The notes under the pieces: model-generated
Told to the model about the DNA's origin: nothing
Databases searched by the model: none
What the model saw: only the letters and a program-made list of their open reading frames with translations
In this document: one piece after another, positions 43,875-52,241 of the stretch
Position numbering within the stretch: position 1 is the first letter of the stretch
Layout of the letters: each line of letters begins with the position of its first letter
Program-made: the position numbers and the translations under genes
Assembly: GCF_039679125.1 (NCBI RefSeq)
Contig: NZ_CP155551.1
Coordinates: 2,046,001-2,110,000 of the forward strand
Length of the DNA stretch: 64,000 nt
Direction of reading: 5' to 3'
Source of the DNA: Blastococcus sp. HT6-4
GTDB lineage: Bacteria > Actinomycetota > Actinomycetes > Mycobacteriales > Geodermatophilaceae

Positions 43875-44641
43875 CCACGGACAGTCCGGACGACGCGAGA
43901 GGCCGGCGGCTGCACCGGCTTGAGGGCGCATACAACCTGCGGGACCTCGGCGGCCTTCCGACCGAGGACGGCGGGGAGACCCTGACCGGCCGGGTGTTCC
44001 GCAGCGACAGCCTCCAATCCGTGACGCTCGGGGACGTGGCCCGGCTGCACGACGCCCTGGGGATGCGGTCGCTGATCGACCTGCGTGGGGAGGACGAGGT
44101 GGTCGCGGAGGGTCGCGGTCTGTTGGCTGACCGGCACCTCAGGTACGTCAACCTCCCGCTGGTCCAGGAGGACGGCTCCTTGGTCAGCTACCTCGAGGAC
44201 GGCCGCACGGTCGACCTCGTTCCGCGTTACCTCTCGTACCTGGCCTCCCCCGGGCGCACGATGCTGCGGGCGATCGAACTGATCAGCGAAGCCGGGTCTG
44301 CGCCCACCGTCTTCTTCTGCGCCGCCGGAAAAGACCGCACCGGCGTCCTCTCGGCGTTGGTCCTGCGCCTGGTGGGCGTGCAGTCCGAAGCCGTGGTGGA
44401 CGACTACCTGCTCAGCGCCGAGAGCGCCGAGATCATCCTGCGGGAACGGCTGATGCCCTCCCCCACCTACGCCCACCACATCGCGACCCTGCCACCGGAG
44501 GTCTACCGCGCCGAGGCCGCCACGATGCGCCGCTTCCTCGTCGCCTTGGAGGACCGCTTCGGCGGCGCGGAACAGTGGGCGTTGGAGGCCGGGCTGGAGC
44601 CCTCGGTCCTGGCCCGCTTGCGGACGGCGTTGCGCGGGTAG
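43871..44641 (+). CDS. Tyrosine-phosphatase-like protein A (PtpB/Y_phosphatase3 family)
   Basis: A 256-aa protein of the MptpB-like family. It opens with AYNLRDLGGLPTEDGGET and FRSDSLQSVT, and the P-loop is FFCAAGKDRTGVL with nucleophile C150. The usual histidine before the cysteine is phenylalanine here. Family members hydrolyse phosphotyrosine and phosphoinositides. Being coupled by ATGA overlap to a CoA ligase suggests a metabolic phosphoester substrate rather than signalling (inference). Confidence 0.85.
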   Translation: MTTDSPDDARGRRLHRLEGAYNLRDLGGLPTEDGGETLTGRVFRSDSLQSVTLGDVARLHDALGMRSLIDLRGEDEVVAEGRGLLADRHLRYVNLPLVQEDGSLVSYLEDGRTVDLVPRYLSYLASPGRTMLRAIELISEAGSAPTVFFCAAGKDRTGVLSALVLRLVGVQSEAVVDDYLLSAESAEIILRERLMPSPTYAHHIATLPPEVYRAEAATMRRFLVALEDRFGGAEQWALEAGLEPSVLARLRTALRG

Positions 44642-44654
44642 CAGCCGGCCCAGG

Positions 44655-45401
44655 TCAGTCGGCCGGCGCTCCGGCAGGGTCGACCAGCCGGTCCCGCAGT
44701 CGCTGGACGACGTCGTCCTCGAGCCCGGCCTCCCGCAGGAAGCCGGACGCCGACCCGTACTGCTGGTCCACCGCGCCGAGGAAGTCCGCCATCGTGTCGG
44801 CCCGGCACTCGTGCACCTCGGGCGGCAGCAGGTCGATGCGGTCGGCGTAGGCGGGCAGCCGGCGCAGCCTGGCCATGATGGCGGGAAGCGCCTCGGCGCT
44901 GCGCGCGTAGTCCTCCGCCACCACGTCGGCGGGCACGCCCACCGCCCGCAGCACCAGACCGGTCATCACACCGGTCCGGTCCTTTCCCGCCGCACAGTGG
45001 ACGACGGCCGGGAGCCCCTCGTCGGCCAGGAGACGGAAGGCCTCCACAGCCGCCGCCGCACTGACCGCCAGGTAGCCGAGGTAGTGGTGGACCAGGGTGT
45101 CCGCGGTCAGGTCCGGGACCGGCCGCTGGTCCCGGCTGTGCAGCGCCAGGTTCACGTGGCGGACCGGCTCGGCTTCGAGCAGGCCCCGGCCCTCGCCGGC
45201 CACCTCCCCCGGCGCCCGCAGGTCCACGACCAGCTGCAGCCCTAGCCGCCGGACGAGCACGTCGACATCCGCTGCGGTGAGCTCCTGGAGTGTGTCGCTG
45301 CGGAAGAGCAGGCCGGGACGTGTGCGGCCGCCGTCCTCGGTCGGGAGTCCGCCCAAGTCCCGGAAGTTCGCCGTCCCTGCCGGACGCCAGGGCGTGCTCA
45401 C
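44655..45401 (-). CDS. Tyrosine-phosphatase-like protein B (PtpB/Y_phosphatase3 family)
   Basis: A 248-aa paralogue of the convergent phosphatase A. TANFRDLGGLPTEDGGRT and FRSDTLQELT lead to the canonical P-loop VVHCAAGKDRTGVM with C136 and the usual preceding histidine. The GTG overlaps the thiolase stop (GTGA), so this gene ends the minus-strand operon that starts with carrier protein 2. Two such phosphatases, each coupled to acyl-CoA enzymes, is unusual. Confidence 0.87.
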   Translation of the reverse strand: MSTPWRPAGTANFRDLGGLPTEDGGRTRPGLLFRSDTLQELTAADVDVLVRRLGLQLVVDLRAPGEVAGEGRGLLEAEPVRHVNLALHSRDQRPVPDLTADTLVHHYLGYLAVSAAAAVEAFRLLADEGLPAVVHCAAGKDRTGVMTGLVLRAVGVPADVVAEDYARSAEALPAIMARLRRLPAYADRIDLLPPEVHECRADTMADFLGAVDQQYGSASGFLREAGLEDDVVQRLRDRLVDPAGAPAD

Positions 45402-46585
45402 GACAGCCGCTCGAGGACCGTGGCGTTGGCCATTCCCCCGCTCTCGCACATGGTCAGCAGTCCATACCGCCCGTGCCGCCCCTCCAGCGCATCGATCAGC
45501 GTGGCGAGCAGCCGTCCACCCGACGCGCCCACGGGATGGCCGAAGGCTATGGCGCCCCCGTGGACGTTGACCCGTTCGGGATCGGCGCCGGTCTCCTTGA
45601 GCCAGGCCAGGACGATCGGCGCGAAAGCCTCGTTCACCTCAGCGACGTCGATGTCGTCGATCGCCAGGCCGGTGCGGGCGAGCACGCGTTCGGTGGCCGG
45701 GATGACGCCGTGCAGCATCAGCACCGGGTCCACGCCCACCACGACACCGCGCACCACCGCGGCGCGGGGCCGCAACCCCCAGCGCTCCGCGACGTCCTCG
45801 GACACGACCAGCGCGGCCGCAGCGCCGTCGCTGACCTGGGAGGAGGATCCGGCGGTGACCACCCAGTCGATCTCGGGGTACCGCTCGGCCATGGCCTCGT
45901 CGCGGAAGGCCGGCTTCAGGCGGGCCAACGTCTCCATCGAGGACTCCGCCCGGATCCCCTCGTCGCGATCGACGACGGTGCCGTCCGGCCGGGTCACCGG
46001 CTCGATCTGGGCGGTCAGGTCACCGGCCTCCTGGGCTGCTGCGGCCCGCCGGTGAGAGCGGACCGACCAGGCGTCGCACTCCTCCCGGCCGATGCCCCAG
46101 CGCGCGGCGATCAGCTCGGCGGAGATGCCCTGGCGCACCATGCCGTCGGGATACCGCCCGCGCAGGCGCGGCCCGAGCTCGTCGCGTCCCAACCGGTTGG
46201 CCTTCATCGGGACGGTGCTCATCATGTCCACGCCCGCGGCGACGACGGCGTCCTGCTCGCCGGCCACGACGGCCTGGGCAGCGAACTGCAGGGCCTGCTG
46301 CGCCGAGCCGCACTTGCGGTCGATGGTGGTCGCGGGGACCTCCTCGGGCCATCCGGCGGCGAGCACGGCGTGGCGGGCGACGTTGCCCGACTGCTCACCG
46401 ACCGGCAGCACGCAGCCGGCTATCACGTCGTCGATCCGTCCCGGGTCGATCCCGGTGCGCTCCTGGAGGGCGGCGAGCACCCCGGCCAACAGGTCGACCG
46501 GGTGCACTCCGACGAGAGCGCCCGTGTCCTTGCCCTTGGCGAACGGGCTGCGGACGACGTCGACGACGACCGCTCGGCGCGTCAT
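45398..46585 (-). CDS. Acetyl-CoA acetyltransferase-type thiolase
   Basis: A 395-aa classical thiolase. N-terminal VVVDVVRSPFAKGKDTG, nucleophile Cys in DRKCGSAQQALQFAA (near residue 90), AEVNEAFAPIVLAWL, His in GGAIAFGHPVGASGGR and the second Cys in CESGGMANA. All catalytic residues are present. Expected to cleave or form a 3-oxoacyl-CoA, giving acetyl-CoA. Coupled to the downstream phosphatase B; the 94-bp gap upstream shows only a weak CCTGA-N6-TCAGG inverted repeat. Confidence 0.92.
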   Translation of the reverse strand: MTRRAVVVDVVRSPFAKGKDTGALVGVHPVDLLAGVLAALQERTGIDPGRIDDVIAGCVLPVGEQSGNVARHAVLAAGWPEEVPATTIDRKCGSAQQALQFAAQAVVAGEQDAVVAAGVDMMSTVPMKANRLGRDELGPRLRGRYPDGMVRQGISAELIAARWGIGREECDAWSVRSHRRAAAAQEAGDLTAQIEPVTRPDGTVVDRDEGIRAESSMETLARLKPAFRDEAMAERYPEIDWVVTAGSSSQVSDGAAAALVVSEDVAERWGLRPRAAVVRGVVVGVDPVLMLHGVIPATERVLARTGLAIDDIDVAEVNEAFAPIVLAWLKETGADPERVNVHGGAIAFGHPVGASGGRLLATLIDALEGRHGRYGLLTMCESGGMANATVLERLS

Positions 46586-46679
46586 GGCATCTCCAGGGGT
46601 CGGCCTGACGGAGATCAGGTCAGGGTTGGTGGGCCTCGCGTCGGCCGGCTCGCCGCCGGACCGGGCAGGGAGAGCGGGC

Positions 46680-48137
46680 TCAGCGCCGGAGCGTGACCGA
46701 CACATCGCCGGATCGAGCCTCGAGTGACCGGGCGGTTGTCGAGGCCACGAGATCACGGACCCACCGGGTGTGCGGCGAGACGTCCGTGGGAATCCGCTGC
46801 GGGACCGGACCGGCGGCGTACATGGCGTCCACGTCCGGGCCGGGCATCAGGTAACGCAGCAGCAGTTCCTCGTCCGACAGGGTCTCGCCGTACTCGTGCC
46901 GGATCTCCGCGAGGCTCGGCTGCGGCGGCGGATTCTCCTGGATGTGCTTGCCCCGAGGGCTGGAGAAGGCTCGGTCGAGCAGGTCGGGATCGACCTCGCC
47001 CGGGTGCGGGCCGAGATGCCCGGCCAGGTAGACCAGGTTTTCGTCCGGGATGACGCCGTAGCGCTCCTCGTTGACGACGTTGAGCATCGCCTGGATTCCC
47101 ACAAGTTGCGAGAAGGGCGTCGCCATCACCGGATAGCCCATCTCCGCGCGGACCACCTCGACTTCCTCGAGGACCGCGGTGAGGCGGTCCTCCATGCCGT
47201 AGGTCCGCAGCTGGTTGAGCAACGTCCCGGTCATGCCACCGGGCAGCTGTTGGTGGTAGACCGACAGGCGGAACTCCGCCGGTGTGCCGGTGGCGTAGCC
47301 CTCCGCAGCGGCCACGGCACGGAAGTGCTCGGCGACCTCGGGCAGTCGCGAGTCGTCGACCGCCACGTCGTGCCCGAGCCGACGCATGTTGTCGAGGGTG
47401 GCCTCGGTGGAGGGCATGGAGGGCCCGTTGGCCAGCGTGGACACCGCCGTGTGGACGATGGTCACGCCTTCCTCGGCCCCGGTGAGGTAGTTGACCGTGC
47501 CCAGCCCGGTGGTGTTGTGGAAGTGCATCTCCAGCGGCACCTGGCCCGCGGCATCGCGCATCCGCGGGATCCAGGAACGCGCCCGTTCCGCGGTCAGGAC
47601 GCCGGGCTCGTCGCCCAGGATGATCGTGTCCAGGCCGTCCCAGCCGGCCATGTCCCCGACGATGCGCTCGAAGTACTCGTCGGTGTGCACGGGCGAGTGG
47701 CTGAACATCACCTGCGGTGAGACGCGCATCCCCGCGTCATGAGCGACGCCGGCGATGTGCCGCATCTGATCCAGGTTGAACAGGCAGTCGAAGATCCACA
47801 GGCTGCCGATCCCGTGCTTGGCCAGCGTCCGCACCCAGAGCTCGACGATGGAGTCGGGCGTACGCCCCATGCCGACGACGCCGTTGCTGCGGGTCCCCGC
47901 GCGCAGAGTGCTGTTCGGCATGGCCGCCTTGACGAGGTCGAGCCCCTCCCAAGGGTTGTCCCGGCAGTAGCGGACCTGCACCTCGAACTGCGAGCTACCC
48001 GTGAGGTCGACGATCCGGTAGCCCGCCTGGTCTATCGCCTCGGCCACCGGCAGGATGTGCCCGGCGCGCATGCGCATGCCCCACAGGCTCTGCTGCCCGT
48101 CGCGCAGCGACTGGTCGATGAACTCGATCGTGGCCAT
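46680..48137 (-). CDS. OadA/5S-type carboxyltransferase subunit B with altered metal site
   Basis: A 485-aa paralogue of carboxyltransferase A, of identical length. It has IDQSLRDGQQSLWGMRM (D8), SPVHTDEYFERI and the PYC_OADA segment (QLPGGMTGTLLNQL, VMATPFSQLVGIQAMLNVV). The metal-site lysine position is G175 (IILGDEPG), while the HxH pair is kept (H205, H207 in MHFHNTTG). The defect differs from that of A, so the two may form one complex or have separate substrates. Lies 62 bp after carrier protein 2. Confidence 0.85.
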   Translation of the reverse strand: MATIEFIDQSLRDGQQSLWGMRMRAGHILPVAEAIDQAGYRIVDLTGSSQFEVQVRYCRDNPWEGLDLVKAAMPNSTLRAGTRSNGVVGMGRTPDSIVELWVRTLAKHGIGSLWIFDCLFNLDQMRHIAGVAHDAGMRVSPQVMFSHSPVHTDEYFERIVGDMAGWDGLDTIILGDEPGVLTAERARSWIPRMRDAAGQVPLEMHFHNTTGLGTVNYLTGAEEGVTIVHTAVSTLANGPSMPSTEATLDNMRRLGHDVAVDDSRLPEVAEHFRAVAAAEGYATGTPAEFRLSVYHQQLPGGMTGTLLNQLRTYGMEDRLTAVLEEVEVVRAEMGYPVMATPFSQLVGIQAMLNVVNEERYGVIPDENLVYLAGHLGPHPGEVDPDLLDRAFSSPRGKHIQENPPPQPSLAEIRHEYGETLSDEELLLRYLMPGPDVDAMYAAGPVPQRIPTDVSPHTRWVRDLVASTTARSLEARSGDVSVTLRR

Positions 48138-48199
48138 CGCATGCCACCTCTCGGTCTCGGCTCCCGCGGCGAGGTGACGCCCCCGCCCGGTTTTCGTGG

Positions 48200-48715
48200 T
48201 CAGGCAGAGGGGTTGATCAGGATGAGCGGCTGACCGTGCTCGACCATCCCGCCGTTCTCGACGAGCACCGCGGTGACCACCCCGGACATCCCGGCGGAAA
48301 CCCGGTTCATCAGCTTCATGACCTCTACGATCCCGACGACGTCCTCGGGCCCCACCCGGGTGCCGACGTCGACGAACGGGGGCGCTCCGGGACTCGGCGC
48401 CCGCCAGAACAGGCCCACGGAGGGGGCCGCCACGGGAGTCCCCGATGCCTCCGGCGGCGCGGGCACCGCACTCGCAACTGGGACGGGGACGGGGTCGGGC
48501 TGCGGCGCCCCCGGTGGCGCCGGCGGTGGGTCGAGTGCCGGTGCGGGCGCAGCCGCGGTGACGGGTGCGACATCCGCCGGCCTCCCGGCACCCGCCGCGC
48601 CATCGCGGCGGGAGACGTGCAAGGTGTCACCGGCGACCGACACCGTCATCTCCTGCCAACTGCTCTGCTCGAAGGCCGCCAGCAGTTCCTGCAGGTCGGC
48701 TGGTTTCAGGCCCAT
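48200..48715 (-). CDS. Biotin carboxyl carrier protein 2
   Basis: A 171-aa paralogue of carrier 1. N-terminal PADLQELLAAFEQSSWQEMTVSV, a long Pro/Ala linker (residues 45-95) and a biotinyl domain with K134 in GIVEVMKLMNRV, closing with GGMVEHGQPLILI. The shared GLFWRAPSPGAPPFVDVG segment before the biotin loop also occurs in carrier 1. The ATG at 48,715 has better ribosome-site spacing than the one two codons earlier. First gene of the minus operon, divergent from the GntR gene. Confidence 0.87.
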   Translation of the reverse strand: MGLKPADLQELLAAFEQSSWQEMTVSVAGDTLHVSRRDGAAGAGRPADVAPVTAAAPAPALDPPPAPPGAPQPDPVPVPVASAVPAPPEASGTPVAAPSVGLFWRAPSPGAPPFVDVGTRVGPEDVVGIVEVMKLMNRVSAGMSGVVTAVLVENGGMVEHGQPLILINPSA

Positions 48716-48747
48716 GCACATCCCTACCCGAGCTGGAGTCGTCGTCA

Positions 48748-48788
48748 CAGACATCCCATGTCTGGGGACTTTGTAGCGCATGGCGCTA
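48748..48788. promoter_or_regulatory. Putative operator 3 and a second palindrome in a divergent promoter region
   Basis: CAGACAT-CCC-ATGTCTG (48,748-48,764) is a perfect 7-3-7 inverted repeat containing GACATCCCATGTC, close to the other three sites. TAGCGC-ATG-GCGCTA (48,774-48,788) is a second perfect palindrome. They lie between carrier 2 and the regulator gene, the expected place for autoregulation. Confidence 0.65.
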
Positions 48789-48823
48789 GTCTGCGAAAGC
48801 GCTGACGGAGGAGGCCAACAGTC

Positions 48824-49618
48824 ATGGGGGTCATCGACACCGCCATCACACGCATCCGCGACCGCATTGCCGCTGGAGAGCTGGCCCCAGGTGACCGCCT
48901 CCCGCCGGAGGCGGAACTCGCCGCGCTCCTGGGCGTCTCGAGGAATTCCCTCAGAGAGGCCGTCCGCGCACTCATCCAGGCCAATGTCCTCGATGTGCGG
49001 CGGGGCGACGGGACCTACGTCACCAGCCTCGAGCCCCAGCTGCTCTTGAGCGGTCTGGCGTTCGTCGTGGATCTCATGCAGGACCGCACCGTCCTCGAGC
49101 TGTTCGAGGTCCGCCGTCTTCTGGAGCCGACCGCCACGGGGGTGGCCGCCGGTCGCATCACCGACGACTCGATCAACGGACTTCGTGGGCTCCTCGAGGC
49201 CATGCGGCGGACGACCACGGCGGAGGAGCTGATCGCCCTCGACGTCGAGTTCCACCGCTCGATCGTGCAGGCATCGGGCAACCAGACCCTCGTATCGCTA
49301 CTGGATGCACTGTTCAGCAGGACCGCCCGTGCACGAATCTGGCGCGGTATCTGGGATCGCGGCGCTCTGGACTGGACCTATGCGCAGCACGAACTCATAG
49401 TGGAAGCGCTGGCTCAGCGCGACGCCACGCTCGCCACCGCCGCGGCAACCGTGCACGTCGCCGCATCCGAACGTTGGATCAGGCACCTGCTCGAGGACGA
49501 CGACGAGCCGGTCGCTCCCTCGCCACCCGCCTACGACGCCGGCGCTGTGGTCCGTGCTGCCACCCCCGACGGCGTGGCCGGGCCCGCTGCGGCGCACAAC
49601 CCATGGACCTTCGACTGA
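48824..49618 (+). CDS. GntR-family transcriptional regulator with FCD domain
   Basis: A 264-aa FadR/GntR-type regulator. The winged helix is at residues 5-70 ([42 protein letters not shown]). The all-helical FCD ligand domain follows ([38 protein letters not shown], and [12 protein letters not shown] with the conserved ligand/metal histidines). Such regulators usually sense a pathway acid or CoA ester. It is divergent from the carrier-2 operon with palindromes between, so it is the likely regulator of the cluster. Confidence 0.88.
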   Translation: MGVIDTAITRIRDRIAAGELAPGDRLPPEAELAALLGVSRNSLREAVRALIQANVLDVRRGDGTYVTSLEPQLLLSGLAFVVDLMQDRTVLELFEVRRLLEPTATGVAAGRITDDSINGLRGLLEAMRRTTTAEELIALDVEFHRSIVQASGNQTLVSLLDALFSRTARARIWRGIWDRGALDWTYAQHELIVEALAQRDATLATAAATVHVAASERWIRHLLEDDDEPVAPSPPAYDAGAVVRAATPDGVAGPAAAHNPWTFD

Positions 49619-49740
49619 CGGAGCCCGCCCCCGCCCTTCTCCGGGGTCCGATGCCGATGGCGGCCGGTGGGCCGGCACCGGCCTCGACGGAGGGGGGAAG
49701 CCACCGCGGCCGCCGGCCACCCACGCTGATCGAGGCGCCA

Positions 49741-50796
49741 TGGACTTCACGTCCGACAGCAGGACCGCCGAGCTGGCTGCCGAGCTGCGTGACTTCCTCA
49801 CCGAACGGGTCATCCCGAGTGAGCCGGTCCTCGCCCGGCAGGCCGAGACCTCGGGGTGGGACACCCCTCCGGTCCTGGAGGACCTCAAGGCGGAGGCGCG
49901 GGCGCGTGGGCTGTGGAATTTGTTCCTTCCCCGGGAGCACCACGAATGCAGTGGCTCGATCCACTGTTGGCGGGGCGATCCGGTCGGTGTTCTCGATGAC
50001 CGAACCCGCGGTCGCCTCGTCGGACGCCACGAAGATCGCCACGTCCATCCGCCGGGACGGCGACCGGTACGTCGTCCAGGGCCGCAAGTGGTGGTCGTCG
50101 GGCGCCATGAGCCCGCGGTGCAAGTTCGCGATCGTCATGGGCGTCACCGACCCCGAGGAACACCCGCACCGTCGCCAGTCGATGCTCCTGGTCCCGCTCG
50201 ATACACCCGGTGTTCGCACTGAACGTTCGACCAGCGTGTTCGGGTACACCGACGGCAGCCACGGCGGCCACGCGGTCATCCACTACGACGACGTCCGGGT
50301 GCGGGTGGAGAATCTGCTCGGCGAACCCGGGGCGGGCTTCGCGTTGAGTCAGGCGCGCCTCGGTCCAGGACGCATCCACCACTGCATGCGACTGCTCGGC
50401 ATGGCGGAGAGAGCCCTCGACCTCATGGTCAAGCGGGTCGAGGGCCGGGTCGCGTTCGGCAAGCCGGTGGCCGAGCAGGGGATCGTCCAGCACTGGATCG
50501 CCCAGTCCCGCATTCGGATCGAGCAGGCCCGCCTGCTGGTGCTCAAGACCGCCTGGCTGGTCGACACCGTGGGCAACCGGGGCGCCCGGACGGAGATCGC
50601 CGCCATCAAGGTGGCCGTCCCGGAGGTCACCAGGTACGTCGTCGACCGAGCGATCCAGGCGCACGGCGGGATGGGGGTCAGCCAGGATACCCCCCTGGCC
50701 GCGCTCTACGCCCAGGCGCGCCTGCTGCAGATCGCCGACGGCCCGGACGAGGTGCACGAGATGGTCATCGCCCGCCGGGAGCTGCGGGCGCGGTGA
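49741..50796 (+). pseudogene. Acyl-CoA dehydrogenase with internal deletion and frameshift
   Basis: The N-terminus ([34 protein letters not shown]) and the C-terminal two thirds ([74 protein letters not shown]) are those of an acyl-CoA dehydrogenase of about 410 aa. Between REHHE and the SVFSMTEP substrate-binding motif, some 50-70 residues are missing and the frame changes (remnant [10 protein letters not shown] near 49,950). The FAD-binding and catalytic region downstream could not be made from this start, so the gene is probably dead. Confidence 0.82.
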
Positions 50797-51289
50797 TTCG
50801 GTGGCGCCGTCGTTCACGGCCACCCGAGCGCGCCGGTCCGGCGAATCAGCATGGCGGGTTCGTGAGCGGGCTCAGCGTGCAAGCACGTGAGTACGCCCGC
50901 TCGGAGTGGGCGGCCGACGCAGAACTGTCGCAACCGGTCAGCGTGAGCCCGGCTATCGGGATGCCGAGATGCGTGGGGAGCGCGTGAATGGACCGGAGTC
51001 GTCCCCACGGTCTCGTCTTCGGCATGGTTCTCCAGCACCGACAGCAGCCGGATACCGCCTCGGATCCCCACACGCAGCACCGGACCGGCGGGGCCAGTTG
51101 CCGGTTCCACTCGGCCACTCTCCGTTTCAGGTCTGGCAACACGATCGTCTGGAAGCGTGAGGCCATGGCGTCACCAGCGTCCGGAGACTTGCGCCCGCTC
51201 CTCCCCGCCAGGCGCCCGCGAGCTGTCACCGCGGGCCGGTCCGCACACAACCAGTGGCTGGCGCGGCAGTAGAAATACACAACGGCCTG
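50797..51289. other. Gap between the cluster and scar C, no gene recognised
   Basis: About 490 bp. A minus-strand stretch near 51,160-51,080 (SRFQTIVLPDLKRRVAEW) reads like a coding remnant but has no recognised family or sustained frame. No tRNA, terminator or operator is seen. Confidence 0.4.
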
Positions 51290-51370
51290 GCGTGTGCGCA
51301 TGTTCAAGTCCCCCCTCAGACACCGAGTTGAACCCCCACGGTCCTCAGACCGATGGGGGTTCTCCTGCTC
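51290..51370. repeat. tRNA-Leu attachment-site scar (copy C)
   Basis: GCGTGTGCGCATG leads into GTTCAAGTCCCCCCTC (T-arm and acceptor 3' strand of tRNA-Leu, with G to A in CAGACA), then ACCGAGTTGAACCCCCACGG and the hairpin GAACCCCCA/TGGGGGTTC (51,330-51,362). This is the longest tRNA remnant among the scars: 21 bases of tRNA 3' end are retained. Confidence 0.85.
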
Positions 51371-51485
51371 TTGATGTCGGCACCGTCGATGCCTGAAGGA
51401 GTCCACCGGCCGGATCCCACGGCTTCAGACGCCCGTAGGTCGACCCGCATGGGTCAGGGCGGGCTGAATCGCGACCCCTGCGTGG

Positions 51486-51893
51486 TCAGTCCGTGGCCCG
51501 CGGTTCCACGGACACACCCAAGACGTCGCAGATGCGATCGACGTCCGCGTCCTGTGCGATCACGGTGGCTCCACTGCGCCAAGCGACCGCGACAACCAGG
51601 CAGTCCACGAGGCCGCGAGGGGTCACCCCGACGCGACGACATCGCCGATAGACGCGGGCGGCCGCATCGAAGTCGGCGGCAGGGTCGATCGCCAGTAGGT
51701 GACATCGCAACAACAACCGACGGAGATCATCCGCCCGCCGATCATCGCGTGCGCCGGCAAGTACCTCCATCAGCACGGGCTCTGTAACGGCAAGAGGCCC
51801 GTCGGAGACGATCAACTCAGTCATCCGCCGGTCCACGGCGCTGCCCGTCGCCCGGTCGAACTCCACCCAGGCAGAAGTATCGGCGAGGATCAC
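51486..51893 (-). CDS. vapC: VapC-type PIN-domain toxin
   Basis: A 135-aa PIN ribonuclease, expected to cleave a specific RNA when not bound by antitoxin. Acidic active-site residues are at ILADTSAWVEF (D5), VTEPVLMEVLAGAR (Glu near 43), GLVDCLVVAVAW (Asp near 97) and IAQDADVDRI (Asp near 115). All four are kept. It is last in a two-gene unit with the antitoxin, overlapping by 4 bases (ATGA). Confidence 0.9.
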   Translation of the reverse strand: MILADTSAWVEFDRATGSAVDRRMTELIVSDGPLAVTEPVLMEVLAGARDDRRADDLRRLLLRCHLLAIDPAADFDAAARVYRRCRRVGVTPRGLVDCLVVAVAWRSGATVIAQDADVDRICDVLGVSVEPRATD

Positions 51894-52102
51894 GCCGCGC
51901 CGCGCGGCGCGCGGTCCTCCGGAACGTCCTCCATGGCTCGGGCGCCGCGCATGGACAACGCCTCATCGCGACTCATCGGCTGACCGGCCAGGTGGCGCAG
52001 CGCGAGGTCGACCGCCTCCGTCTTGGTCCTCACTGCGTAGCGGGTCATCACGACCTGAACCAGTTCGTCTTCGATCTCGATATTCGTCCGCAGTCGCGTC
52101 AT
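51890..52102 (-). CDS. vapB: VapB-type antitoxin
   Basis: A 70-aa antitoxin. The N-terminal ribbon-helix-helix domain TRLRTNIEIEDELVQVVMTRYAVRTKTEAVDLALRHL matches the VapB (MazE/RHH-like) pattern. The short C-terminal tail would wrap the toxin. The ATG abuts the operator, so the transcript would be nearly leaderless; an alternative in-frame start 5 codons earlier lies inside the operator. Confidence 0.87.
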   Translation of the reverse strand: MTRLRTNIEIEDELVQVVMTRYAVRTKTEAVDLALRHLAGQPMSRDEALSMRGARAMEDVPEDRAPRGAA

Positions 52103-52137
52103 ACACCTATCATACACGTGGTGTGTACGATAGGTGT
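52103..52137. promoter_or_regulatory. vapBC autoregulatory operator
   Basis: An inverted repeat ACACCTATC (52,103-52,111) ... GATAGGTGT (52,129-52,137) with an inner TACAC/GTGTA-like repeat lies directly before vapB. This is the usual binding arrangement for the VapBC complex. The stretch is locally AT-richer than its surroundings. Confidence 0.75.
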
Positions 52138-52241
52138 ACCGCTTGCCGACCGACCTACGGGTCGCCCCTGCCCGAGCCCCCCGTATCGAGGACAGAATCC
52201 CGGCGGGCCCCGCGGCCGGTCACTCGATCGTCGACGAACAG

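Noticed and set aside
46586..46679. Weak inverted repeat CCTGA-N6-TCAGG as operator or terminator
   Set aside because: Short and imperfectly placed; it does not match the GACATC palindrome and has no supporting signal.
50846..51406. Minus strand 186-codon frame near scar C
   Set aside because: It runs through the tRNA scar and hairpin, lacks a ribosome site, and no family is recognised.
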